Below, in pieces: positions 17,276 through 25,416 of a stretch of 48,014 bases of DNA. The position numbers and the translations under genes are program-made. The notes under the pieces were generated by a model. The model was given only the letters and a program-made list of their open reading frames with translations, was not told the origin of the DNA and searched no databases. Where the stretch lies: contig JAFVWP010000125.1 of assembly GCA_017501565.1 (NCBI GenBank), positions 1 to 48,014 of the forward strand, given 5' to 3'. Position 1 is the stretch's first letter. Each line of letters starts with the position of its first letter. Source of the DNA: Elusimicrobiaceae bacterium. Its GTDB lineage: Bacteria; Elusimicrobiota; Elusimicrobia; Elusimicrobiales; Elusimicrobiaceae.

Positions 17276-18862
17276 CTATTTCGCGTTTGCGATTTTTTTA
17301 TTAGCAATGGTTTGAATACCGAACGTAATCAAACTATTGGTCAACCAATACAGCACTAAACCCGAAGGGAAATTCATAAACATCAGGGTAAAAATCAAGG
17401 GCATGTATTTGAACATGGCCGCTTGGGTCGGGTCCATGCCGGCAGGCATACTGCTGCGCTGTTGAAAGAACATAACAGCCCCCATTAAAATGGGCAAGAC
17501 ATAATACGGATCTTTAGAAGACAAGTCCGTAATCCACCAAATAAATCCTGCCCCGTGCAAAGACCAAGACGTACGCAACGCATTGAATAATGCCAAGAAA
17601 ATGGGCAGTTGAATCAACATCGGCAGACAACCCGACACAGGGTTGACCCCCTCTTTTTGATACAAAGCCATTAATTCCCGGTTGAAGGCTTGCGTATCCC
17701 CTTTATACTTTTCTTGTAAGCGTTTTTGTTGGGGTTGGATTTTTTTCATTTTCGCGCTGGATTTAAGAGACATCAATGTAAACTTAAATAAAAGCGCTTG
17801 TATCAAAATGGTCAGCATAATGATAGCTACGCCATAGTTGCCGGTCCACCCGTAGAAAGTTTCCAGCACATTGCGCGCTAAGCGGCCCAAAGCCCCAAAG
17901 AAACCAAACTCAATACTGCGGTTTAAGTAGTAGGGAAGTTTTTCTAAGGTTTGATAATCTTTCGGCCCAAAATAGAAATGGGATTTCAATTCTACCGAGG
18001 CCCCCGGTTGCAAAGTCATTTGCGGCACATCTATTTGCATTTGCGGACCTTTTACATCAGCCGTACCCATCAAGCCCCAAAGGCGTTTTTGGGTGGTGAC
18101 CACTTCTTGTTTGGTATGCAAAGCACCCGCCGTCCAGCCTTGCGGAATCAAGACGCTTAAAAAGTAGCGGTTTTGCACACCGGCCCAAATCCAATCTTTG
18201 CCGGAAGCCGGAGAATCGTCCTTCGGGCCGTATTTGACCAATGTCGGATATTTTTTCCCCTCTTCTTGCGTTAAGTAGACGGCTTTGGATTCGCGTTCAT
18301 TGTCTTTTAATTCGCTTTTGACCGTGGATATACCGGGCCCGAAATTAAAAGTAAAAGAAGGAACGCTCACTTCTTGTTTGTTTTGGTTGGTAAAGGTAAT
18401 ATTTACGTCGTTGATGCCGTTTTCATGAAAGCGGTACGTCTTTTGCATAGACACACCCGCTTCTAACTGCGTTTCAAACGTAATGGAGTCTTGCGTACGT
18501 TTGGTTTCGCGGAAATCGGCTTGCGGCAATGTATCAAAAAAACCCTCACCTTTATAAGGGGTTAAATCCACATCGCCCAATACATCTTTAAACAAATAGG
18601 TTTTGATACCCGCGCCCTTGGAAGTGAACGTAATCTGGGCAGACGGCGTTTGAAAGGAATACAACTCTTCCGGTAAGGAAGTCTTTTTAGCTTTCGCTAC
18701 GGCGGAAGCGGTATCGGACAAGGCCAGCTCTTGCTGTGTTTTGGCCAAGGCCTCTTCAGCGGCTTTTTGCTCGGCTTGCATACGCGGCACTACCACAAAT
18801 TGGTTATACCCCGTAAACAGCAGCATAAAAAACAACGCTGTCAACAAAAATTTTCTATCCAT
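17276..18862 (-). CDS. yidC: Membrane protein insertase YidC, Gram-negative type
   Basis: Inserts and folds inner-membrane proteins with or without SecYEG. An N-terminal membrane helix (about residues 5-22) is followed by a periplasmic beta-rich domain of about 300 residues, then the conserved five-helix core with the cytoplasmic loop (LKSSAKMKKIQPQQKRLQEKY) and NPVSGCLPMLIQLPIFLALF. The large periplasmic domain is the form found in diderms. The start has an AGAGG site 5 nt upstream. Part of rpmH-rnpA-yidD-yidC-jag. Confidence 0.96.
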   Translation of the reverse strand: MDRKFLLTALFFMLLFTGYNQFVVVPRMQAEQKAAEEALAKTQQELALSDTASAVAKAKKTSLPEELYSFQTPSAQITFTSKGAGIKTYLFKDVLGDVDLTPYKGEGFFDTLPQADFRETKRTQDSITFETQLEAGVSMQKTYRFHENGINDVNITFTNQNKQEVSVPSFTFNFGPGISTVKSELKDNERESKAVYLTQEEGKKYPTLVKYGPKDDSPASGKDWIWAGVQNRYFLSVLIPQGWTAGALHTKQEVVTTQKRLWGLMGTADVKGPQMQIDVPQMTLQPGASVELKSHFYFGPKDYQTLEKLPYYLNRSIEFGFFGALGRLARNVLETFYGWTGNYGVAIIMLTILIQALLFKFTLMSLKSSAKMKKIQPQQKRLQEKYKGDTQAFNRELMALYQKEGVNPVSGCLPMLIQLPIFLALFNALRTSWSLHGAGFIWWITDLSSKDPYYVLPILMGAVMFFQQRSSMPAGMDPTQAAMFKYMPLIFTLMFMNFPSGLVLYWLTNSLITFGIQTIANKKIANAK

Positions 18863-18937
18863 AAAAACCTCTGAAAATATAGCCGAAAAATCGGCTTGGC
18901 TTCTTTTCAGCAGGCCTTCAGCGTACGGAAAAGCGGG

Positions 18938-19174
18938 TTACGGGACGGGGTCGTATCCGCCCGCGTGAAAAGGGTGGCATTTGCTCAGCCGCACGGCCGA
19001 GAGCCACAACCCTTTACACACCCCATGTTTTGTTATTGCCTCTTTGGCATATTGGCTGCAAGTGGGTCTGAAACGGCACACCCCGCGCGGCCCCAAAAAC
19101 GGCCGCACCAGCAGCATAAAAGCACTTAAAAAAAATAGCAATAAATTCTTGCCCTTCAGCGAATAGTTACTCAT
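18938..19174 (-). CDS. yidD: Membrane protein insertion efficiency factor YidD
   Basis: Small membrane-associated protein that assists YidC-dependent insertion. The family signature [20 protein letters not shown] and the following [20 protein letters not shown] segment with conserved cysteines are present; 78 residues matches the family. It overlaps the end of rnpA by 4 nt (ATGA) and lies 75 nt before yidC. Confidence 0.95.
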   Translation of the reverse strand: MSNYSLKGKNLLLFFLSAFMLLVRPFLGPRGVCRFRPTCSQYAKEAITKHGVCKGLWLSAVRLSKCHPFHAGGYDPVP

Positions 19175-19566
19175 TTGGGCACCGCGGACTTTTCGTCCAT
19201 TTCTCGGGCCTTCATCAATAATCCGGCCCGCTCACACAGGCCCAGCATGGCACTCTCTGCCGATGCGGCCGTGTCTAATATCTCGCTGTTGCGGGGACTA
19301 AATACATATCCGATCCCGCTTTGTAATCTTTCCCGGTTCAATCTGAAAGCTTCCCTTAGAAGCCGCTTCACGCGGTTACGAACAACCGCGGATCCTAACT
19401 TTCTAGAAACTACCAGCCCCATTTTTCTGTCGTTTTTTCCCAGGGGGGCAGGCTTCCACCATAACACAAGGCCGGGGCCTTGCACACGCTTGCCGTCGTG
19501 AATTATACTCTTAAAATCATTTTTAAGATGCAAACGGCAGCTTCTGGGGAAGCCCTGGGATGTCAT
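19171..19566 (-). CDS. rnpA: Ribonuclease P protein component
   Basis: Protein subunit of RNase P, which matures tRNA 5' ends. The conserved RNR motif is visible as [18 protein letters not shown], and the N-terminal [17 protein letters not shown] segment is typical. At 131 residues it is within family range. It starts 3 nt after the rpmH stop, the classical arrangement. The RNA subunit gene rnpB is not in this window. Confidence 0.94.
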   Translation of the reverse strand: MTSQGFPRSCRLHLKNDFKSIIHDGKRVQGPGLVLWWKPAPLGKNDRKMGLVVSRKLGSAVVRNRVKRLLREAFRLNRERLQSGIGYVFSPRNSEILDTAASAESAMLGLCERAGLLMKAREMDEKSAVPK

Positions 19567-19569
19567 ATA

Positions 19570-19707
19570 CTAGGCACGAATTAATTCGTGGCGGCCTTTG
19601 GCACGTCTGGCGCTAAGGACTTTCCGTCCGCCGGCGGTGGCCATGCGGGCGCGAAATCCAATGTGTTTAGCTCTTTTGGCTTTATTCGGTCTGTATGTAG
19701 GTAACAT
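19570..19707 (-). CDS. rpmH: 50S ribosomal protein L34
   Basis: Small basic ribosomal protein of 45 residues from the ATG at 19707: [20 protein letters not shown] at the N-terminus, then the conserved [15 protein letters not shown] end. This start gives the normal L34 length. An in-frame ATG at 19752 would add 15 residues ([15 protein letters not shown]) and has the better ribosome site (AGGAG), while the short form has only a weak AGAAG; I still prefer 19707 from family conservation. It is the first gene of the rpmH-jag operon. dnaA, the common neighbour, is not adjacent here. Confidence 0.93.
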   Translation of the reverse strand: MLPTYRPNKAKRAKHIGFRARMATAGGRKVLSARRAKGRHELIRA

Positions 19708-19718
19708 GCTTCTATTTA

Positions 19719-19753
19719 TATGGGCGAAGGCAAAAAGACACCCCAGGCCCATA
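19719..19753 (-). promoter_or_regulatory. Leader hairpin before rpmH
   Basis: TATGGGC (19719-19725) and GCCCATA (19747-19753) form a 7-bp stem in the rpmH leader. The upstream in-frame ATG at 19752 lies inside the stem. It may influence choice of start or level of translation. Confidence 0.4.
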
Positions 19754-19817
19754 CACTCCTGTTTATTAAGTTAAATTCTCCTTATCCGATGTACTACGCG
19801 GAAAAAAGGACCTTTAT

Positions 19818-19848
19818 ATTATAGCTTTTCACAAGCCAAAAAGTCCAA
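19818..19848 (-). promoter_or_regulatory. Promoter of the rpmH operon
   Basis: Perfect TATAAT at 19818-19823 on the minus strand, with TTGGAC at 19843-19848 and a 19-nt spacer, longer than ideal. Predicted leader about 105 nt. Confidence 0.5.
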
Positions 19849-19903
19849 TAAGATTTTTTTTCACCCTTTTTCGCGGGCAAAATACACAATTCGGCCTGAA
19901 ATT

Positions 19904-19912
19904 TGCTACATT
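19904..19912 (+). promoter_or_regulatory. Extended -10 promoter abutting the recO start
   Basis: TGCTACATT ends 6 nt before the recO ATG, placing the transcription start at or next to the A of ATG. No ribosome site is present and no good -35 is seen. Confidence 0.55.
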
Positions 19913-19918
19913 TATTAT

Positions 19919-20635
19919 ATGATATTTACAGACAGCGGGATTGTTCTTTTTCGGCAAGATTTCCGCGAAGCGGACCGAATTATTGCCTTATATACCCTAG
20001 AGCACGGGCGCATTCACTTACGTCTGCCCGGGGTCAACCATGCCAAAGGCAAGCTCAAAGCCTTTAGCGAGCCTTTTACCTGTGCCGATTACCGCATTTA
20101 TACCCGCCGCGCCCATGTATTGGGCACCATTACCGGCGGCAAAATAAACCGCGTATTCCCCGCTATTCGCAGTGATTTGAAACGCCAAACCTTGGCCTTG
20201 CATTTCTGCGAGCTCATGATGCGTCTGACCCCCTTGCATCAACCCAGCCAAGAAAAATACCAATTGCTTTTACAAGCCTTAACCGAGTTGGAAACCTATG
20301 GGGTCAATACTTCTTTTTCTGCGGCTTTTACGTTGCGCTTAATGGCGGCGGCGGGGTTTGGTTTAGACCACCCTGTATTGCAAATTACTCCTGAATTTTG
20401 GGAAAAAATGCATTATGCCCCCTTTTCGGACTTGAGTTTTCAAGATCCGCAAGATTTACTTTCTCTGAGTAAATGTAACGAAGTTTGCCGCCGATTTTTA
20501 AATCAATACTTAACCTATCCGTTGCAAACCTTAAAATCTTTCGCTTTACCGGCAGAGCAGCTGGCCTACTATACCCAAAATACCTTTGCCCCCATAGCCA
20601 CACAAGAAGAACCGGTCCCGGCGGAAGCACTTTAA
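19919..20635 (+). CDS. recO: DNA repair protein RecO
   Basis: RecFOR-pathway mediator that loads RecA on SSB-coated DNA and anneals strands. The N-terminal OB-fold region is recognisable (READRIIALYTLEHGRIHLR and the GKLKAFSEPF segment), followed by a helical domain; 238 residues is typical. The Cys4 zinc site seen in many RecO proteins is not complete; only CNEVC is visible near residue 188. The gene is divergent from rpmH. Its ATG has no Shine-Dalgarno and follows a TGCTACATT box by 6 nt, so translation is probably leaderless. Confidence 0.9.
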   Translation: MIFTDSGIVLFRQDFREADRIIALYTLEHGRIHLRLPGVNHAKGKLKAFSEPFTCADYRIYTRRAHVLGTITGGKINRVFPAIRSDLKRQTLALHFCELMMRLTPLHQPSQEKYQLLLQALTELETYGVNTSFSAAFTLRLMAAAGFGLDHPVLQITPEFWEKMHYAPFSDLSFQDPQDLLSLSKCNEVCRRFLNQYLTYPLQTLKSFALPAEQLAYYTQNTFAPIATQEEPVPAEAL

Positions 20636-20683
20636 TTGCCCCTACATTTGCATTTTATCCCCTTTTTTTGGGAAAATATATAT

Positions 20684-21229
20684 ATGCAGAAAATTTTAAC
20701 CCTTATATTATTTATACTTCTTTTTGCCTGTGGGCCCCTATCGGCGCAAAGGTGGGTATCTTATACCGATCAAAGAGATGTATATAGTATGGTTTTAAGA
20801 TCTACTATTAAGTATTTGCCGTCCAACACTTCTTTTTTAGATGCGCAGACCCATTGGGAGAAAGAAAACACCGATAAGAAAAAACTTATTTTTCAAAACC
20901 CGACTCAATATTTTAATATCCAATCTGCTACACCGCCTTTGGCAGATAAAAAATTTTTTACCCGTTATGAGCACCTGTCCGCTGCGTTGGGGTCTAATTG
21001 GATATTTTGCAGTTATGCACTGACAGGAAAGGTAGATTTGACCGCACTCACCTACTCTCAAATGGAAAGTTTGGAACGCATTTTTTCTTTACGGACAAGT
21101 TTTAAAAGATTGAATTGGTATAAAGCGGAGCTGAAAGGAAGCGAAGTTTTTATCATTCAGGTAGATGAACAGATTTCCATACAAATCTTTCCGGAAATAC
21201 GCGAACTGAAAATTATTTCCAACCATTAA
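20684..21229 (+). CDS. Small secreted protein of unknown function
   Basis: A 181-residue protein not recognised. The start chosen is the ATG before MQKILTLILFILLFACGPLSA, a clear export signal. LFAC could be read as a weak lipobox (cysteine at 16), or the signal may be cut after LSA. The rest is a mixed fold without visible repeats and contains few cysteines. It lies 48 nt after recO in the same direction and ends at a terminator shared with the convergent HAD gene, so it may be co-transcribed with recO. A longer reading from TTG at 20636 is unlikely because it would bury the signal peptide. Confidence 0.72.
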   Translation: MQKILTLILFILLFACGPLSAQRWVSYTDQRDVYSMVLRSTIKYLPSNTSFLDAQTHWEKENTDKKKLIFQNPTQYFNIQSATPPLADKKFFTRYEHLSAALGSNWIFCSYALTGKVDLTALTYSQMESLERIFSLRTSFKRLNWYKAELKGSEVFIIQVDEQISIQIFPEIRELKIISNH

Positions 21230-21255
21230 AAAACCCGCAAACGCGGGTTTTTTTA
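21228..21255. terminator. Bidirectional terminator between convergent genes
   Basis: A-flanked stem ACCCGC / GCGGGT with A and T runs on both sides serves the secreted-protein gene on the plus strand and the HAD gene on the minus strand; the HAD stop codon lies at its edge. Confidence 0.85.
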
Positions 21256-21909
21256 ATGTAAGATTTCTTCTATATCAGCAAAAATATCCCCCATAGACGG
21301 GTACACCTTGAAAGCATGGGCTTTTACAAAAGAGTTGGGCTGTTTTAAGTCCGGAATGACGATGGTACGGATTCCCGCGGAAATAGCAGCCGTAGCCCCG
21401 GCGATAGAATCTTCAAACGCCAAACATTCTTTTACTTCCGTTTGCAAATTTTGCGCACAACGCAAATATACTTCCGGGTCCGGCTTCGGGTGGGTTACCA
21501 CATCGTTAGTTACAACCGATGTAAAGTAGTGGGCTATTTTATTTTTCTCCAATAATTTATCGGCCCATTTTTTGATGTTAGATGTAGCAATCCCCATTTT
21601 GAACCCTCTTTCATGGAAATATTGCAAGGTTTCCAAGGCCTTCGGGCGAAAAGGAATGGGATATTTTTCCATATATTCTTCAAAATTTCGGCAACAATCG
21701 TCGTGCAGTTTTTGCACATCTACGCTACGTCCGAAATAACTTTTCATCATCGGTGCCGCATCTATGGTGCTGACCCCGATACACATTTCAAAAAGCTCAA
21801 AAGTAAAATCCAAGCCCATTTCCTTGGCGGCGGCTTGGTAGCATTTAAAGTAAATCGGCTCGGTACTGAACAAAGTGCCGTCCATATCAAAAATTACGCT
21901 TTTAATCAT
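21253..21909 (-). CDS. HAD-superfamily sugar-phosphate phosphatase (beta-phosphoglucomutase-like)
   Basis: A 218-residue soluble HAD hydrolase of subclass I. Motif I is FDMDGTL (residues 6-12, nucleophile and acid/base aspartates), motif II is ATSN near 115, the lysine motif is HPKPDPEVY, and motif IV is FEDSIAGATAA. The cap region is helical, as in the beta-phosphoglucomutase / phosphoglycolate phosphatase group. Substrate cannot be told from sequence. The start at 21909 is set by the conserved MIKSVIFDMDG start; a longer frame to 22056 would overlap glyQ. A TGCTACAAT box ends 6 nt before this ATG and there is no ribosome site. Confidence 0.9.
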   Translation of the reverse strand: MIKSVIFDMDGTLFSTEPIYFKCYQAAAKEMGLDFTFELFEMCIGVSTIDAAPMMKSYFGRSVDVQKLHDDCCRNFEEYMEKYPIPFRPKALETLQYFHERGFKMGIATSNIKKWADKLLEKNKIAHYFTSVVTNDVVTHPKPDPEVYLRCAQNLQTEVKECLAFEDSIAGATAAISAGIRTIVIPDLKQPNSFVKAHAFKVYPSMGDIFADIEEILH

Positions 21910-21915
21910 AATTTT

Positions 21916-21924
21916 ATTGTAGCA
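21916..21924 (-). promoter_or_regulatory. Extended -10 promoter abutting the HAD start
   Basis: Minus strand TGCTACAAT, 6 nt before the ATG at 21909, predicts a leaderless transcript. Confidence 0.6.
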
Positions 21925-21977
21925 GTTATTTTGGAGTGCGCCAAACATATTTTTCACGCCGCGCTTTCCCCCAGGTT

Positions 21978-21986
21978 TGGTATAAT
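21978..21986 (+). promoter_or_regulatory. Extended -10 promoter abutting the glyQ start
   Basis: TGGTATAAT ends 7 nt before the ATG at 21994. No ribosome site lies upstream of that ATG. Confidence 0.6.
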
Positions 21987-21993
21987 TGTATAT

Positions 21994-22881
21994 ATGAAAC
22001 AAGGAATGAACTTTCAAGACATTATTTCTTCTCTCAATGACTATTGGAAGAAGCAAGGCTGTATTTTAGTACAACCCTATGATATGGAAAAGGGTGCCGG
22101 GACGTTTAACCCCGCCACCGTTTTAGGTGCCTTAACCAAGACGCCCGTCAACCGCGCTTATGTGGAACCTTGCCGCCGCCCCGCCGACGGCCGCTACGGC
22201 GAAAACCCGAACCGCTTGGGTAAATATTATCAGTACCAGGTTATCATGAAGCCGGCCCCTGCCGACATTCAGCAAATCTATTTAAACTCTTTAAAAGCCA
22301 TCGGTTTAGACCCGCAAGAGCATGATATTCGTTTTATTGAAGATGATTGGCAATCCCCCACGCTCGGCGCGTCCGGTGTAGGTTGGGAGATTTGGTTAGA
22401 CGGCATGGAAATTACCCAATTTACGTATTTCCAAAATATGGCCGGCTACTCTTTAAACCCCATCACCGTGGAAATTACTTACGGATTGGAACGTATCGCT
22501 ATGTACTGCCAAAAAGTGGACAATGTGTTTGATATTCGTTGGAACGACCAAGTAACCTATCGCGACGTTCACTACGAAAACGAACGCCAATTTTCCCACT
22601 ACTATTTTGAACAATCCAACGTGGAACACTTGCGCCGTTATATTCAAGAAGCAGAAGAAGAATGCCACGCCTTATGTAAAAAAGGCCTGTATCTGCCGGC
22701 CTACGAATGTGCCATGCGTGTTTCGCATTATTTCAATATGTTGGAAGCACGCGGTGCCATTTCCGTATCGGACCGCACCAATATCATCACTAAAATACGC
22801 AACTTGGCCAAAGCCTGCGCCAAAGTATATGTAGAAAGCGTAGAACCCAAAGAAGAAAAGAAAGAGGAGGCTGCCCAATGA
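21994..22881 (+). CDS. glyQ: Glycyl-tRNA synthetase alpha subunit
   Basis: Catalytic class II subunit of the alpha2-beta2 glycyl-tRNA synthetase. Conserved stretches include NDYWKKQGCILVQPYDMEKG, the AYVEPCRRPADGRYGENPNR segment and GWEIWLDGMEITQFTYFQ. The length is 295 residues from 21994. A second ATG at 22006 (MNFQDIISSL) is equally close to the usual family N-terminus; the promoter places transcription start at about 21993, favouring the first ATG as a leaderless start. The C-terminal tail is Glu/Lys-rich. It overlaps glyS by 4 nt. Confidence 0.95.
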   Translation: MKQGMNFQDIISSLNDYWKKQGCILVQPYDMEKGAGTFNPATVLGALTKTPVNRAYVEPCRRPADGRYGENPNRLGKYYQYQVIMKPAPADIQQIYLNSLKAIGLDPQEHDIRFIEDDWQSPTLGASGVGWEIWLDGMEITQFTYFQNMAGYSLNPITVEITYGLERIAMYCQKVDNVFDIRWNDQVTYRDVHYENERQFSHYYFEQSNVEHLRRYIQEAEEECHALCKKGLYLPAYECAMRVSHYFNMLEARGAISVSDRTNIITKIRNLAKACAKVYVESVEPKEEKKEEAAQ

Positions 22882-24959
22882 ATAACGCCTTTTTAGAAAT
22901 CGGTTGCGAGCATTTGCCCTCCCGTTTTGTAAAACCCGCCTTGAGCCAAATGGAAAATTTGGCTAAAACCTTGTTGGACGAAAAACGCATTGCCTATCAA
23001 AATGTCAGCGCGTTCGGCACTTACCGCCGTTTGTGCGTTATCATTGAAGGAATTGCCGATAAATCGGCCGATATTCAAAAAGAAGTCAAAGGCCCCCCCG
23101 CCAAGCTCTTAAAAGATGCCAACGGCGCCTTTACCCCCCAAAGTGCCGGCTTTGCACAAAGAAACGGCATCAAGCCCGAAGATTTAATTATTAAAGAAAC
23201 CGAAAAAGGCCCCTTTATTTATGCGGATTTGCATATTAAGGGAGAAAAAACAGCCCATCTTTTACCGGAGATTTTTGTCGGTATTATTACCGGTATGGAA
23301 TTTGCCAAAAATATGGTGTGGGAAGAAAGCGGCTTAAAATGGGGTCGCCCGATACGCAGTTTAATCGGTTTATACGGCAGTAAAGTGGTGCCGTTTGAAG
23401 TAGCGGGTGTTAAGTCCAACCGCTACACCTACCCCATTACTTCTTTCGGTCGCAAACCTATTCGCGTAGAAAAAGCCGACAAAGAAGCCTATGTGCAATT
23501 ATTAAAATCCCAACCGCAGCCGATTTTGGTCCTGCCGCAAGACCGCCGCGAAGCCTTAATCCGCAGTGTGATGAGCGAAGCCAAAGCCCGCGGTTATCAT
23601 GCGGATTTAGACCAAGATTTAATAGAAGAAACCATCTATTTCACCGAACACCCGGTAGCTGTTTGCGGCGATTTTGATTTAAAGTTTTTGACCTTACCCA
23701 AAGCATTCATCGGAACAATTTTCAAAACCCAACTTAAAATGTTCCCGGTGGTCAACGAAAGCAGCGAAATCCAGCCCTATTTTATCGCTGTCAGAGACGG
23801 CGTATCAAACAATCAAGACGAAGTCCGCAACGGATTTAAGAAAGTAATGTCTGCGCGTATGTCCGATGCCGTATTCTTCTATGAAAACGACAAAAAAGAA
23901 GGATTGGACCATTTCAAAAATAAACTTGCGGAAAGAACTTTCTTGGAAGGGTTGGGTAATTTATTGGAAAAATCCGACCGCACGCGCGAACTTGCCATGT
24001 GGATGTGCGACCGCTTAAATGAAAACGCCATCAAAGACAGCGTCACCTATGCCGCCGGATATGCGTATGCGGATTTGGCCAGCTCGGTCGTTTACGAGTT
24101 TCCCGAATTACAGGGGTATATGGGCGGACGTTATGCTGAATTGGAAGGACATAAAGAAGAAGCCCGCGCAATTGAACAGGTCTATTTCCCGCTTTCGTCC
24201 AACTCTGACTTGCCCGACACCTTAACGGGTGCATTGGTTTCTTTGGCGGGCAAATTGGACACTTTAGCCGGCAACTTTATCATCGGGCAAATCCCTACCG
24301 GCAGTGAAGACCCGTTTGCCTTGCGCCGCCAAGCGTTTGGCGCGGTACGCATTTTATTGGAAAGCGGCATCAACCTTTCCTTGCAAGAGTTGATTGAAAA
24401 AGCGCTGTCTTTATATAGCGGTAAAGAAACTGCCGAAGCCGAAAAAGCATTAAAAGACTTTTTCTATCAACGCTTGGCCCTGTTAATGCAACAACGCGGT
24501 CATCAGCCTACCAGCTTAAACGCGGTCAATCATTGGTACTCCATGCCGTTGGAAAACGTAGAAACGCTTATCCAAGTATTGGAAACCAACCGCCAAGGCG
24601 AATCTTTCGCCGCCGCGGCAGAAGCGGCCAAACGCGTGTGTAACATCTTGAAAAAAGCCGACATCACCACCGATAAAGTAGATGCTTCGCTATTTCAATT
24701 ACCGGCTGAAAAGGAGCTATTTGATGCCGTGGAAAAAGCAGAAAGCATTGTGGCTTTATTTTCTGCCGGCTGTCAGAGCAAAACAGAATGCGAGAAAACA
24801 TTATCCGTCTGTGCAACCTTTGCCCAACCTTTGGCAAAGTTTTTCGCCGATGTAATGGTAAACGCTGAAGATGTTTCCATTCGCCAAAACCGCTTGGCTT
24901 TGTTAGCCCGTGTGCGCAAAATATTAACGCAAGGCATGGCGGATATTACCAAGCTGTAA
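22878..24959 (+). CDS. glyS: Glycyl-tRNA synthetase beta subunit
   Basis: Tetrameric-type GlyRS beta subunit, responsible for tRNA-Gly recognition. The N-terminus NNAFLEIGCEHLPSRFVKPA, the VKGPPAKLL segment, MEFAKNMVWEESGLKWGRPIR near residue 140 and the C-terminal anticodon-binding region (VMVNAEDVSIRQNRLALLARV) are diagnostic. At 693 residues it is full length. Its ATG overlaps the glyQ stop (ATGA), and GGAGG just upstream inside glyQ acts as ribosome site. Confidence 0.97.
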   Translation: MNNAFLEIGCEHLPSRFVKPALSQMENLAKTLLDEKRIAYQNVSAFGTYRRLCVIIEGIADKSADIQKEVKGPPAKLLKDANGAFTPQSAGFAQRNGIKPEDLIIKETEKGPFIYADLHIKGEKTAHLLPEIFVGIITGMEFAKNMVWEESGLKWGRPIRSLIGLYGSKVVPFEVAGVKSNRYTYPITSFGRKPIRVEKADKEAYVQLLKSQPQPILVLPQDRREALIRSVMSEAKARGYHADLDQDLIEETIYFTEHPVAVCGDFDLKFLTLPKAFIGTIFKTQLKMFPVVNESSEIQPYFIAVRDGVSNNQDEVRNGFKKVMSARMSDAVFFYENDKKEGLDHFKNKLAERTFLEGLGNLLEKSDRTRELAMWMCDRLNENAIKDSVTYAAGYAYADLASSVVYEFPELQGYMGGRYAELEGHKEEARAIEQVYFPLSSNSDLPDTLTGALVSLAGKLDTLAGNFIIGQIPTGSEDPFALRRQAFGAVRILLESGINLSLQELIEKALSLYSGKETAEAEKALKDFFYQRLALLMQQRGHQPTSLNAVNHWYSMPLENVETLIQVLETNRQGESFAAAAEAAKRVCNILKKADITTDKVDASLFQLPAEKELFDAVEKAESIVALFSAGCQSKTECEKTLSVCATFAQPLAKFFADVMVNAEDVSIRQNRLALLARVRKILTQGMADITKL

Positions 24960-24975
24960 GTTTTTCTCTTCACCG

Positions 24976-25010
24976 AAAAACCCCGTTTTACGACGGGGTT
25001 TTTCTTTTTT
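24976..25010 (+). terminator. Terminator of glyQ-glyS
   Basis: Stem AAAAACCCCGT / ACGGGGTTTTT (24976-24986 with 24993-25003) followed by a T-rich run, 16 nt after the glyS stop. Confidence 0.85.
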
Positions 25011-25020
25011 AATTTCCCCC

Positions 25021-25048
25021 TTGATTTTTTATTTATTTCCCTTATACT
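25021..25048 (+). promoter_or_regulatory. Sigma70-type promoter of an RNA gene
   Basis: TTGATT (25021-25026), 16-nt spacer, TATACT (25043-25048). No open reading frame of gene size follows on this strand before the terminator at 25373. Confidence 0.65.
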
Positions 25049-25054
25049 AAGTAG

Positions 25055-25404
25055 TAAGTTAGTCCCGGGTCCGATGTAGTGCGGGGCTTGTATGACTGCT
25101 AGATGTGAGAGGTTGGACCGCTGTTGAGCTTCGTTTATGGGCGGATGTGAGAGCCGAAAACGAAGGTTGCAAGGAAGTGCCGTTGATGGTGGCCGCGGAT
25201 AGAGTGTGTCTTCTGTGCGGCAGTTAGCGGTAGGGCTGTGCAGACGCGGCGGCAGTAGCGGAGGTTGATGTAATTGGTTCGGCCGATGCGAAGTGAGCGG
25301 TTGACGGGCATCCGAAGCGTAAATCGTCGGAGCTGACTAAAAAAGGAAGATGAAATGAACGAAACGAAGTGACCCCCCGATGGGATATCGGGGGGCCTTT
25401 TTGT
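25055..25404 (+). ncRNA. Candidate structured non-coding RNA of about 350 nt, family unknown
   Basis: This is the only gene-free stretch longer than 300 bases in the window. It has a promoter at 25021-25048 and a strong terminator at 25373-25403. The sequence between is G-rich and self-complementary. Ends can close: AGTTAGT (25057-25063) with GCTGACT (25332-25338), counting G-U pairs. Internal stems: CTTCGTTT (25129-25136) with AAACGAAG (25158-25165); GCCGC (25192-25196) with GCGGC (25217-25221); TTCG plus GATGC (25278-25289) with GCATCCGAA (25308-25316). GATGTGAGAG occurs twice (25102 and 25144). I looked for hallmarks of RNase P RNA, tmRNA and SRP RNA and did not find them. A five-codon ATG-AAC-GAA-ACG-AAG-TGA with an upstream AAGGA lies just before the terminator; its relevance is unclear. 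Confidence 0.6.
25373..25403 (+). terminator. Terminator of the candidate ncRNA
   Basis: Perfect 9-bp stem CCCCCCGAT (25373-25381) with ATCGGGGGG (25387-25395), loop GGGAT, then CC and TTTTT. The T run is on the plus strand only, so it serves the RNA and not the convergent lipoprotein gene. Confidence 0.9.
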
Positions 25405-25416
25405 GGGAAAATAAGT

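Noticed and set aside
19753-19918. Spacer upstream of rpmH considered as replication origin
   Set aside because: No run of DnaA boxes (only one weak TTATCC match), no dnaA next to it, and the spacer is accounted for by two divergent promoters and a leader.
20636-20683. Longer start (TTG at 20636) for the small secreted protein
   Set aside because: It would add 16 residues before a perfect signal peptide and abut the recO stop without a ribosome site.
21613-21993. Long upstream extension of the glyQ frame
   Set aside because: It would overlap the HAD gene on the other strand by nearly 300 nt, and the extra residues match nothing in GlyQ.
25055-25404. Candidate RNA considered as RNase P RNA, tmRNA or SRP RNA
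   Set aside because: Core motifs of each (P4 GAGGAAAGUC, tmRNA ends and tag frame, SRP GGAAGG/AGCAGC loops) could not be found on either strand. A covariance search is still needed.
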